Assembly (NCBI GenBank): GCA_014607495.2
Contig: CP053172.1
Location: 8,508,888 to 8,572,887 of the forward strand
Direction: 5' to 3'
Source of the DNA: Carposina sasakii
Taxonomy: Eukaryota; Arthropoda; Insecta; Lepidoptera; Carposinidae
DNA length: 64,000 nt
This document shows positions 55,085-64,000 of this stretch, piece after piece; the first letter of the stretch is position 1, and each line of letters opens with the position of its first letter. A model generated the notes under the pieces. It did no database searches and was not told the origin of the DNA. It saw only the letters and a program-made list of their open reading frames with translations. A program made the translations under genes and the position numbers.

Positions 55085-55970
55085 ACTACTGATAGCCCAG
55101 TGGTTGAGACGTGCGACTTCCAAGCGAGGGGGCGTAAGTTCGATTCCAGTCACGGGCCTGTACCGCTGAATTTATTTCATGTACGGATTTTCTAAAAATT
55201 GTCACTTAGCTACACCCGAGGAGGGTTGGCGTCAGGCAGGCAGCCGGCCGTAAAACAAATGCCAAAACTTTGGCAAAGTGAGTTTCGGAAGAAAAAGCCG
55301 ACAAGTGCGAGTTGAACTCGCGTGAAGAGGGTTCCGTACGATGTTACCTATCATGTTTTTTTAAATCTGACAAAAAGTTGGTACGCACAATATTGAGTGA
55401 TTTACCATGTTATTTTAATATCATGGACTTCTTATATGTTTTCCTATAATCTATAAGGAGAAAACTAATTTCTGTATTTTTTTCAAAATTTTAGTTTCAG
55501 TAGTTTCGGAGATAAGGGGGGGGGAATGGTCAATTTTCGTCTATTTTCTTGAATAACTTGGAAACTATTTATTTTAAAATTACAAAAAAATACATTTAAG
55601 ATCTTCTCAACAAGACCTTTCATTTGATATGCCACACGATGCAGTTTTCAGATTTTTTTTTTTTAATTTTCCCCTTCCCCCCCGAAAATGACCCCCCATA
55701 TACAGATTTCATCTGCTCACGTCACACCTCTGTGTTTGTGTCACAGGAATTGATATGTGTACCAAATTTCAACTTAATCGGTCTAATAGATTCGGAAATA
55801 ATTGACTGTAAGCGACGGACGGACAGACACACGAGTGATCCTATAAGGGTTCCGTTTTTGTATTCAGACGTACGGAACCCTAAAAATCATATTGCGCCGA
55901 CACCATAAATAATGAAATAAGGTCAGGAAGATGATTATACTCTACTACGTCAAGGGCTGATTTTCTCAAT
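55085..55970 (+). repeat. tRNA-headed SINE split by a family F element
   Basis: Head 'gatagcccagtggttgagac' with B-box 'gttcgattccagtcac', then body 'gagggttggcgtcaggcagg' and 'ccggccgtaaaac'. After the insertion (55292-55886) the body resumes 'catattgcgccgacaccata' and 'aggtcaggaagatgatta', as in the unbroken body at ~11290-11420. Confidence 0.75.
55292..55886 (+). mobile_element. Family F element nested in a SINE
   Basis: 'aaaaagccgacaagtgcgag' to 'gacgtacggaaccctaaaa'. Almost the same sequence as 43975-44567. Confidence 0.85.
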
Positions 55971-56570
55971 GGTCAAATAGCCTATCCAAAGCGCAAACAT
56001 GCCTTTCTATTGGAGCAAACGTATTGATGAAAAAACTATCAATGCGATTGAGAAATAATATTACTTTGTCTTAGGCCCCTATATTTTTCTATTCGTGTTC
56101 TAATGGGGTAGCGTGCTAAAGCTAGCCGCACACTGCACAGTTCAACGATGCCGTAAAGCTAAAGTGCTAAACGGACACTAAACATCCTGCACTTTAAGAG
56201 CAGACTAGACTTATCTAAAAGTCCTGTAGTAAATGCGATAAGAAAGTTAGTACATATATTCTTAGTGTAGATTAGTATCCTTTAATGTACACATAAATTT
56301 TTATCATAGACAATAGGTTATAAAAGAAATAGTACAAAGTTATTTAGATAAACTTAATGGCTTTGGTATATTTTTTACTATTTAATTTATTGCTATTTAT
56401 GTACTTTTATGTCAATTATGTAGTTGATTAATATTTTTTCGGGTGTCTATTAGAATACAGTTTTTTTTATATCGAATTTCATTTTACCGAAAACTATTCC
56501 ACGATTTTTAATATATATATTTTTATATAATTATTATTATTACAACTTTTTAGTATTAATCAACTATGTA
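55971..56570. other. Non-coding, no gene seen
   Basis: 'ctagccgcacactgcacagt' and 'aaacggacactaaacatcct' (~56130-56190) resemble 'tagccgcatattgagcgcgg' (~54925-54990), which lies just beyond the CR1 5' end. The rest is AT-rich. Confidence 0.45.
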
Positions 56571-56665
56571 ACATGCACGCAAGCATGCAAGCAAGCATGC
56601 ATCATGCAAGCAAACATGCAGACTGCAGCAAACGTGCAGCATGCAAGTAAACATACAGCATGCAG
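56571..56665 (+). repeat. Degenerate tandem CATGCAAGCAAG-type array
   Basis: 'catgcaagcaagcatgcatc' and variants repeat irregularly (units of 4, 8 and 12 bases, also 'catgcagca'). Confidence 0.8.
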
Positions 56666-57259
56666 CAGGCATGGTTTCTGTCACGGCTCCGGCGCTGCGG
56701 GGCCCAGGCGGTCCCACGCGAGCTTATCGTCGCATATGAATGTAACGCTCACCACCGCACCACCGCGGCTGAGGCTGGCCGGCGCAGCCCCTCAATGGAA
56801 AGTTCGTGATCATGAGTCGGCAAATCCGAGGGTGTAGGGCCCGGTAGTGGGCGACCCCTCAATGGAAAGATAGGCAACTACAAAAAACTTCATTTCTATT
56901 AAAAAATTTTTGGACGGGTTAGCATTTTGTACATTAGATTCACAGATCACTTCTGTCTGTTACACCCTTTATAAATCGTTATACTTACTTGTGTTATCTA
57001 TTTTGTCGCGACGACAATAAAATTAGCGAAATTAACGGCAACATAATTAAAACCATTAATAAATTCATTAATTAAAACTTAATAATGTTTTATGTAAAGT
57101 AATTACCATAAATATAACACGCGATCTCCACCGTATAACTATTAATACCGTTTAATTATATTTTATGGTATTATCAAAGCTGTCGCACACGCAGGGAAAC
57201 TTTTCTTAGTATTAAGTGGAGCAAAAACATAGGTATGTGGGCAAATAAACGTGCACTCT
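56666..57259. other. Non-coding; short GC-rich repeat, then AT-rich DNA
   Basis: 56680-56870 is GC-rich and repeats 'cccctcaatggaaag' twice; similar phrases ('gggccc.acac') occur near 39405. The rest is AT-rich. No gene seen. Confidence 0.4.
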
Positions 57260-57655
57260 TTATTCCCTCACTCTTCTTCTTCTTGTAGTGGCACTCCATT
57301 TCTGGAGGTCTGCCGTCAGCTTACTAAATGCAGACTTGTCCCTGGCCATTCGGAACAGCTCCTCCACATTAGCTATTCTCGTCCACTCAGGAATGTTTCG
57401 CAGCCAAGATTTCTTTCGTCTTCCGACGCGTCTTTTCCCCTGTATTTTGCCCATCATGATAAGTTGAAGCAGTTGGTATCTATCATGCCCTAAAATATAA
57501 CCTAGATAACCAACTTTTTTCTTTTTCACGGTTTGCATTAACTCTCGGGATTTGTGGACGCCCTCGTTTCCCTCACTCTCGTAGTGCGAAATCCGACACG
57601 ACCGAAGAGAGATCAGGCGCAAGACCAACCAAGGGCATATTATGCCAAGTGTCAT
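57260..57655 (-). pseudogene. C-terminal remnant of a non-LTR reverse transcriptase
   Basis: 131 codons open. The middle reads VKKKKVGYLGYILGHDRYQL, LQLIMMGKIQGKRRVGRRKK and SWLRNIPEWTRIANVEELFR, the 'K...R..YLGHI.R......L..G...GKR..GR....W..NI..W' pattern that ends many insect LINE reverse transcriptases. Palm and endonuclease domains are absent. The clade cannot be told from this part. Confidence 0.7.
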
Positions 57656-57674
57656 TAAAATTTGAACATGAAAT

Positions 57675-57765
57675 AGATTCAGTAGTAACAGACCCGTGCC
57701 TGGGATCTACGCCCCGTTACTGAAAAGCACACATCTAATGCACTAAGCTAATATCATCGCTTGTA
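57675..57765 (-). repeat. tRNA-headed SINE, diverged
   Basis: 'ttcagtagtaacagacccgt' and 'gcctgggatctacgcccc' match the reverse of the 55085-type head with several changes. Confidence 0.55.
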
Positions 57766-58037
57766 TCTAGGCTTATGGCCGCGTGGTGCCGGCAGAGTAG
57801 AATTCGTACCATCCCATGACTGCCCGTGGGTATCGTACGAGGCGATTAAGGGTTTCCGGGAGGCGGGCAGCAGCGCCTCCCATGCTGACAACATAGTTCA
57901 AAATACAGACTGCGGTCACCAACCCGCCTGCCCAGCGTGGTGATTATACCCATGCAAATACCTCCCATGGCAGTCTTGTGGCATGCCCTGGGAGAGGCCT
58001 ACGTCCAGCAGTGGACTGCAATAGGCTGATGATGATC
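57765..58037 (+). repeat. Family R repeat, complete
   Basis: 'tggccgcgtggtgccggcag', 'gtatcgtacgaggcgattaa', 'gtttccgggaggcgggcagc', 'cccgcctgcccagcgtggtg', and the end 'ggaggcctacgtccagcagt' GGACTGCAATAGGCTGATGATGA-type tail. Confidence 0.85.
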
Positions 58038-58039
58038 TA

Positions 58040-58265
58040 AGCTTATATCGGCTATGTGTTCTCGAAATAGGGTAGACAAAACTGCCTGCAGGATCGTAAA
58101 GAGGATGATCATAGAAGAGGAGGCACGGCGGAGACAGATGTACATTGTCATTGATAAGTAAAGTTACTAGCTAATCATATGTGAGAGATGCCCGAGAAAC
58201 GTTTCTTAGTCGGCTCAAACGTACGACATGTATGCAGCTGATGTATTTTAGCGAAGCCCAGCATC
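58040..58265 (-). repeat. Family A dispersed repeat
   Basis: 'aagtaaagttactagctaat', 'acgtttcttagtcggctcaa' and 'gtatgcagctgatgtatttt', directly after the family R tail as at 8222-8530. Confidence 0.65.
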
Positions 58266-58607
58266 ACCAAAGGATGGCTAGCTATAACAAAAATATATTC
58301 ACAAACCTAAATTTCTCAATCAGCGGAAAAACAACCTGAAACAACTCCATTACGAGTATTTGAATATAAATTGTTTTGAGTTTAAGCCAAAAGAGAAAAG
58401 AAAATTGTTTTGATACAAAAATCTTTTCATTGTAAGTAATTTATCCTATTTATTTAGAAAAAAATTATTGTGTTTCACTTTTTGTGTTACACGATTCTTT
58501 GGGGAGAAAATAAACAGCATAGCTACTCGCAGCTAATGAAGAAATCGAGATTTCTTCAGGTTACCCATGAGTTAGCTCACGTGACAGCTTTCTGTTACTG
58601 TAAGTAA
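58266..58607. other. AT-rich non-coding, no gene seen
   Basis: No frame, hairpin or repeat stands out. Confidence 0.4.
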
Positions 58608-58885
58608 TCATCATCATCATCATCATCAGCCTATTGCAGTCCACTGCTGGACGTAGGCCTCCCCCAGGGCACTCCTAAGACTGCCATGTGGGGTATTTGC
58701 CCATAGTCACCACGCTGGGCAGGCGGGTTGTTGACCGCAGTTTGTATTTTTGGACTACCTATGTTGTCAACATTGGAGGCGCTGCTGCCCACCTCCCGGA
58801 AACCCTTAATCGCCTCGTACGATACCCACGGGCAGACATGGCGTGGTACGAATTGTACTCTGCCGGCACCATGCGGCCAGTAAAG
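58608..58885 (-). repeat. Family R repeat, complete, with (ATC)n tail
   Basis: Starts 'atcatcatcatcatcatcag' and 'cctattgcagtccactgctg', ends 'attgtactctgccggcacca' TGCGGCCA. Confidence 0.85.
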
Positions 58886-58919
58886 ACTATAAGAACAAGC
58901 ATTACCAATACACACGTCC

Positions 58920-59130
58920 GTGTTACCAATATGAGGTAGCCTCAACTGCCAGTATCACAAAGGAGACCCTTACAGCCAAGTTTAGCCTAGCGGGGTCAGA
59001 ATGTTAATGATCAGTGATAAGTTGATAGCTCATCGCTTGAGGGAGCGTCCCTGAGTTCCTTAGTCGACTCTTATGACATGCACGGAAGGAGATGCAGCTG
59101 ATGTAATCCAGTATAAGCCCCGCATCTGCA
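58920..59130 (-). repeat. Family A dispersed repeat
   Basis: 'tgatcagtgataagttgata', 'gttccttagtcgactcttat', 'catgcacggaaggagatgca' and 'gctgatgtaatccagtataa' GCCCCGCATC. Confidence 0.75.
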
Positions 59131-60796
59131 CAGGCAACACTGTATGTACATTACATAAGTATCTATATCATTATAGAGTAAGTATACGTTCATAAGGCCT
59201 TTATAACATAAAGTTAGCAATTCCATTACTCTCTCGCTTTCTTGGGAAGTCGAGTATAAGTCATTTAAGTTGTAAAAGAAGGGTGGAACTTGGTGGAGAA
59301 AAGAAAAAAGAATTCAAAAAATTTGAATTAAAATTTTATTTTCGACCGTTTATTTCCGTGTAAGTCAGATGGCCAATTCAGGTTCTTTTAAACTTTTTAT
59401 TTAATTTTAACTGCACACTCCCACGATTTGGTTTGCGTATTTAAGATTGCCCACTTTTTCCTGGTCCCACTGGAATTTGATATTATAAGAATTTGATATG
59501 AAGGTGTCCTGGGTGAAAAATTTTACGCAGTCGGGTTTTTTCTTTAAATAATACAATATTTAGAGTTTGGCAATTCTTAAAATTTCTTAGCTCAATATTT
59601 CAATACTCATATATAATGCTCGCTATGACCTAGTCTGGCGTCAAAAATATTTTTTTAAATTTAAAAGCAGCCTTTGTTATAAAATTACTTTATTCAAGTC
59701 AAGATATAGCCCGGTCCCTTGGATGAGTCACCAATGTGTGCTCCCTTTAATTGTGTGTGTCTACTCACGTCTACCTCACTGTGCAAGTATGTTCAACGTA
59801 CATAGAGTAAAGTTAGCACATATTAGGTATCTGCTGGACACTAGCATTCTTGTTTACTAAACAAAGTTTTGCTCATTTTTGGAGAACACAAATATGCATT
59901 AGCTTTTTTACATATAGGTATATTAACAACTAGATATCCCTGTTGCCCTTTCATGTGGACAAAGTCAAATTTTCTCTCCGTGAGAACTATCCAACTACTC
60001 GTACTTCAATAAATATTCTAAAAAAAAAAGAATTAGCGAAATCGGTTCAGCTGTTCTCGAGATTTGCGCTTAGCAACACATTCGATTCATTTTTATATGA
60101 AAGATGAAATATATAGCTCACTAATAATAACAGATAAATAAATATTATTGTAGAAGGTTAACTTAAGTTTTCTTTTATGTTTCACAGTTTTATGAATTGC
60201 AATTTATATTTTATTGTGTGTCCGTAAAAGCCGAATTTAGTTATAAAAATTATACCTTTCTTCCTCAATACAAATATGTATTATGTTCACAAAAAAACAA
60301 AACAAAACAAAAACAATTTAATTAACCCTTTTCTTTTTCCAAGTTAAGTGCCTCTTTATTATTTTAGTATTCGGTTGTCTATTACTGTCATTAGAGTTGT
60401 AAGTCGCCTGTGAATAGGTACGTTGTTCTAATGGGCGATTACCCTAATGTGTCCGAAGTACGGTCGGCGTCATGGCATACTTACAGAGTAGAGGTGTTCT
60501 CTATGCATTAGGTTATAGCGAAAATACCGTTCAGAAAGATCCTCGAAGTAGATTTAGGTGGGGATGATGGGTCTTGTTCTCGTGGGAATTTTGCCATCCA
60601 ATGCCTACGTCGTGCGAAGATCACCCCCTCCAAGTTTCAGGTCTCCAACATCAGCTATTTAGTCTGTGCGTCAGTCATTGGCCAGCATTTTCTGCGCAAG
60701 GCTGCTTGGTTAGTGGGGATGTACCGATTGTACGCTAGCGAGAGACGAAACAAAATACGCGCGCGTCCTAGAATGGGTGCCTCGATGCACAACTGA
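59131..60796. other. Long non-coding stretch, no gene seen
   Basis: AT-rich to ~60400. 'gcgaaatcggttcagctgtt' (60035) is a scrap of a Helitron-like element. Bases ~60420-60780 are less AT-rich but have stops in all frames. Confidence 0.4.
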
Positions 60797-60912
60797 GGGG
60801 TGAGCACGAATCTCTCGATAGTCCGTAACGCTAGCGTCAAACTGTCAAATCACATAGATTTTGTTAGCGAGTCGCTAGCGTTACGCCGCGTAAAAAGGTT
60901 CGTGCTTACCCC
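60797..60912. mobile_element. MITE family H, copy 1
   Basis: GGGGTGAGCACGAATC to AAAGGTTCGTGCTTACCCC, with inner 'gtaacgctagcg'/'cgctagcgttac' inverted motifs. 116 bp, non-coding. Confidence 0.85.
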
Positions 60913-61004
60913 ACTGCTTTCACTTGCCTTGAGCGAGAACGTCCAGACAGAGCGAGCGATTGCCTCACGAGGCTGTCCGCTCTGTATAGACCCGCCTATG
61001 CAGA

Positions 61005-61120
61005 GGGGTAAGCCCGAACCTCTCGATAGTCCGTAACGCTATCGTCCAACTGTCAAATCACATAGATTTTTCTAGCGAGTCGCTAGCGTTACGCCGCGTA
61101 AAAAGGTTCATGCTTACCCC
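61005..61120. mobile_element. MITE family H, copy 2
   Basis: GGGGTAAGCCCGAACC to AAAGGTTCATGCTTACCCC; same orientation and about 95% like copy 1, 92 bases away. Confidence 0.85.
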
Positions 61121-61579
61121 ATAGGACAAAGAATTGAATTATTTATATACATGTAATTGACTACAAACCGCCATATCTAGGTAGTGGATGAACGGTCGCA
61201 GTAACTTAGATAATAGCTTGTGATTGCGCATCTTACTCGAGACTAACTGGTGAAAAGAAGGTGTGCAATTTACCTACTTAAGTCTTCGTTCTCTGCCTTC
61301 CTTTGGGGAATATTGAGCATGCCTTCTTTATGCAAGAATAGCTTCCCATTGTATTTACTTCATGGCCAGCACACACTCTTCCACAAACTGTTTATTGCAA
61401 TCTTAGACACGTTCTTGTTAATTTAGGCTTGCCCTAGTTCGGGGAAGTGAGATTATTCTGAGACTGGGGCACGTGATATAGCTAACAAACCTGGAGGTAT
61501 CGCATGAGGTGTTTGAGAGAGATATTTCATTATCTAAACCTCAATCTAAAGGGCTGTAGATAAAGACATAGTATAACAC
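61121..61579. other. Non-coding, no gene seen
   Basis: Average composition, stops in every frame, no repeats recognised. Confidence 0.4.
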
Positions 61580-62030
61580 AAAGTTCCCGCTGTCTTTCTG
61601 TTCCTATGTATGCTTAGATCTTTAAAACTATTTAATGGATGCATTTTTTTCAATATTCTATGCTGCTCTGGGAATGAAAAAAAAAACGTAGAATACAGCT
61701 GCTTCTCTTCCCGGGCATACTGTACAAGTCAGTAGAGGGACAAGAGGGTCTTAGTGTTTTATAGGCGATGGGCTGACCACCTGTCTCTACTAACCGAACT
61801 TGAACATCTCAAATATACGCTCAAAATTGGTCAGAAGTGGTTGGTGATAGAACCATGTGGTTCTATCGGCCCTTGGTGCTCTGCCTACCCCGCAAGGGAT
61901 AAAGGCGTGATTATATTAATATAATAATTTTTTTTTTTTCAAGATAGAGTGATTTAAGAGGAAGGTTTATAGTAGGTACCAGCATTGCACCCGTGCGAAG
62001 CTGGGGCGTGTTGCTAGTAAATTATAATAA
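61580..62030 (+). mobile_element. Helitron-like element (family G) split by family B
   Basis: Left part 'gtctttctgttcctatgtat' and 'gcttagatctttaaaactat'; right part 'gaggaaggtttatagtaggt' and 'cccgtgcgaagctggggcgt' to TTGCTAGT. The same element is unbroken at 14890-15090. Confidence 0.7.
61655..61935 (-). repeat. Family B repeat nested in family G
   Basis: 'attctatgctgctctgggaa' plus an A run to 'gataaaggcgtgattatatt'. Confidence 0.8.
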
Positions 62031-62233
62031 TTAGACTTATTCTTCTGCTACTCGCGACTACTTCTGCGCTGAACTCTAGAACTTCTGCGCTGAAGCGGTG
62101 AACTGAACCCATTTTTCCCGATTCCCTGGGAATTTCGGAAAGAAACGTAGCCTAAGTTACTTTTTATTACACCAATCGGTTCAATCGTTTCAGAGATTAG
62201 CCGAAACAAAACATAATCATAGTGTAAACATAA

Positions 62234-62292
62234 TCTAGTCCTGGTATGCTATACGTGGCTTTAGAATCTCCTACATGATCCTGCAGTTCCAA
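62234..62292 (+). repeat. Family A 3' fragment
   Basis: 'cctggtatgctatacgtggc' and 'tcctacatgatcctgcagtt' match the end of family A (compare 48185-48240). Confidence 0.55.
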
Positions 62293-62573
62293 TTTGGGAA
62301 ATAATATATCAATCAAATCGGTCAACCATTCGATAAACATTCTCTAAGTGACACAAACTTAGTAATCGTAATTGGGTCAAAAGAATCAATATCCCATGTC
62401 ATGTACCTATAATCGATATAATATTATATACAGTGTACACCCTAATAGTCGTAATGACTTTTATTTAGGGCAAAACATTTACTGTCCTCAGCGAGAAAGG
62501 GAGCGGCGCTGAAGGCAAACGTAATGCAAAACGACTTTTTTTTCGCTACAGAACACTATAATATACAGGGTAT

Positions 62574-62770
62574 TTTTTGGTTGTCAACGTTCCCGAAAAC
62601 TACGGACTCTCCTCATCATCGCGATCATTTTTCTCCATGGAAGCATACCGGGGAATTGTCTGGTTCCCAACATATTAGGAAAAGTTGAGTAAATAGACTG
62701 CATTAATAAATAGACAAAGACGCGCGTAGCAAGATTTTTTTCACGAGAAGAGTATGTACTGGACATCATT
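62574..62770 (+). mobile_element. MITE family D, right half lost
   Basis: TACAGGGTATTTTTTGGTTG, 'tcaacgttcccgaaaactac' and 'ggaagcataccggggaattg'; ends within the interior. Confidence 0.75.
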
Positions 62771-62872
62771 TTTAATGGAGTTCTTTACAAGTATTTACTT
62801 TTTACCCGACTTCGCCTGAAAAAGGGTTACGGTTTTCGAGTGTAATGTATATTTCTTTGGCACGCTCTAGAG

Positions 62873-63055
62873 CAGCCATTCCCAAAGTGGGCAATAACGC
62901 CCCCTTATGGGCGCTGCAGGGCTAAAGGGGGGCGGTAAGAGACCCAGAAAAAATTGGGGCGTTGTGTAGAGGCTTGGGAATTAGGTGAAAAAATGGGGGC
63001 CAAAATAATTTATTCTCAAAGTGGGCAGTAGACAAAATAAGTTTGGCAACCCCTG
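62873..63055. mobile_element. hAT-type MITE
   Basis: Left end CAGCCATTCCCAAAGTGGGC; right end inverted: 'aagtttggcaacccctg'. This is the CAG..TTCCCAAA terminal type of animal hAT elements. Flanks CTCTAGAG and CTTTAGGC could be a worn 8-bp duplication. Confidence 0.65.
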
Positions 63056-63617
63056 CTTTAGGCCTAAGCAGCTTGTCGCATTTGGGTATTATTACGTAGA
63101 CGCGTGTTAGTCGAGAGAGTGACACTGGGTGAAAAGTTTTTCGCTGTCCATTTTTTCTTCTAATGGGAGGTAGCTCTAATATTTTCAGTTCCAATCTGCA
63201 AAATAAATGATGACAAATAACTATTTGTTAGGATTACAGAACTCGGGATTTAATTCAAACAAGCCCGATCCCAAAAGTTTGTTTTATACTGTTGGCACAG
63301 GTGTGATTAACGTAGCCAAAAGTGGCCAAATGCCTAGTAGTTGCCAAGTACTGTTTTAATTTTGTTGGATTACCATTATGTGGTGAAACTTGTTAGGGTA
63401 TAAGACTGACGATTTAAAAGGTCGTTTAGTCTAATCGGCTAATGCTATTAGCGTTCTAGAATTTATTCTAATATTTTTTTTAGGGTTTCTTTGATTTGCT
63501 TTAAATCTGACGGACTCAGTTATAACTCTGATAAATGATATCTGATAAGTGATGCCAATCGCTATTGATGGAATTGTTGCGGTAAGGAATATCGTCGATG
63601 CTAAGCACCGTGATATA
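63056..63617. other. Non-coding, no gene seen
   Basis: Nothing recognised. Confidence 0.4.
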
Positions 63618-63800
63618 CATCATCATAGTCATCAGCCTATTGCAGTCCACTGCTGGACGAAGGCCTCCCCCAGGGCACGCCACAAGTCTGCCATGGGAGG
63701 TATTTGCCCATAGTCACCACGCTGGGCAGGCGGGTTGGTGACCGCAGTTTGTATTTTGGACTATGTTGTCAACACGGGAGGCGCTGCTGCCTACCTCCTA
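63618..63800 (-). repeat. Family R repeat, truncated
   Basis: 'catcagcctattgcagtcca', 'aggcctcccccagggcacgc', 'accacgctgggcaggcgggt' and 'ggaggcgctgctgcctacct', then cut. Confidence 0.8.
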
Positions 63801-63844
63801 TATATGATATACATACAAAGTACATATTAACATTATAGTCCTGT

Positions 63845-64000
63845 TCTCCTACTAATATTATAAACGCGAAAGTTTGTAAGTATGGATGGATGGATGTTTG
63901 TTACTCTTTCACGTAAAAACGGCTGGAGCGATTTCAATAAAATTTGTAATGGTGTTAGCCGACACCCTGGATTAACACATAGGCTACTTTATATTCCGGG
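63845..64000 (+). mobile_element. Helitron-like element (family G), runs off the window
   Basis: 'actaatattataaacgcgaa', 'agtatggatggatggatgtt' and 'acacataggctactttatat'; the 3' end is outside. Confidence 0.65.

Overview
This window looks like lepidopteran (moth or butterfly) nuclear DNA. It is AT-rich and non-coding over most of its length. The same dispersed repeats recur many times on both strands, including Lep-type Helitron-like elements whose ends carry the 'cacgcggacgaagtcgcggg...CTAGT' signature, TA-flanked MITEs, tRNA-headed SINEs and RTE-type tails ending in (GAT)n. It also carries three autonomous-type retrotransposons. A 500-base run of N (21762-22261) is a scaffold gap.

Retrotransposons. 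Bases 2-5077 are an uninterrupted BEL/Pao gag-pol frame that is already open at the left window edge. Bases ~23640-29830 are a GC-rich Jockey-clade LINE with both ORFs broken by single-base frameshifts. Bases ~49727-54855 (minus strand) are a nearly complete CR1-clade LINE: ORF1 with a PHD-like finger, coiled coil and FP-like domain, then ORF2 with endonuclease and reverse transcriptase and one frameshift. Smaller remnants are an RTE-type C-terminus at 35694-35840, another LINE C-terminus at 57260-57655, and a possible gypsy-type LTR at 17357-18505.

Host gene. A minus-strand exon at 20394-20536, with good splice sites on both sides, encodes part of a RasGEF (CDC25) domain; my best guess is a phospholipase C epsilon-like protein. 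Two more minus-strand segments with splice signals (22262-22379, cut by the gap, and 37715-37979) may be upstream exons of the same gene. If so, much of the window is intron filled by transposons. An unexplained 91-codon plus-strand frame lies at 38467-38742.

Repeat landscape. I use letters for recurring families. A = 'catcagctg' dispersed repeat. B = 'taatcacgcctttatccc' repeat of ~260 bp. C, D and E = three MITE families with different interiors but the same TACAGGGTG/CACCCTGTA ends. F = the ~590-bp 'gccgacaagtgcgag...acggaaccct' element. G = Helitron-like elements. H = a ~115-bp GGGGTAAGCACGAACC MITE. R = a repeat whose last ~50 bp match the C-terminal codons of the RTE-type LINE. Several copies are nested in one another (B in D, B in G, F in D, F in a SINE, a hAT-like element in E), which gives a relative insertion order. 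Two segments of family A have expanded into separate minisatellites (52 bp at 6199-6797, 20 bp at 35341-35531). I saw no rRNA gene, CRISPR array or complete canonical tRNA gene.
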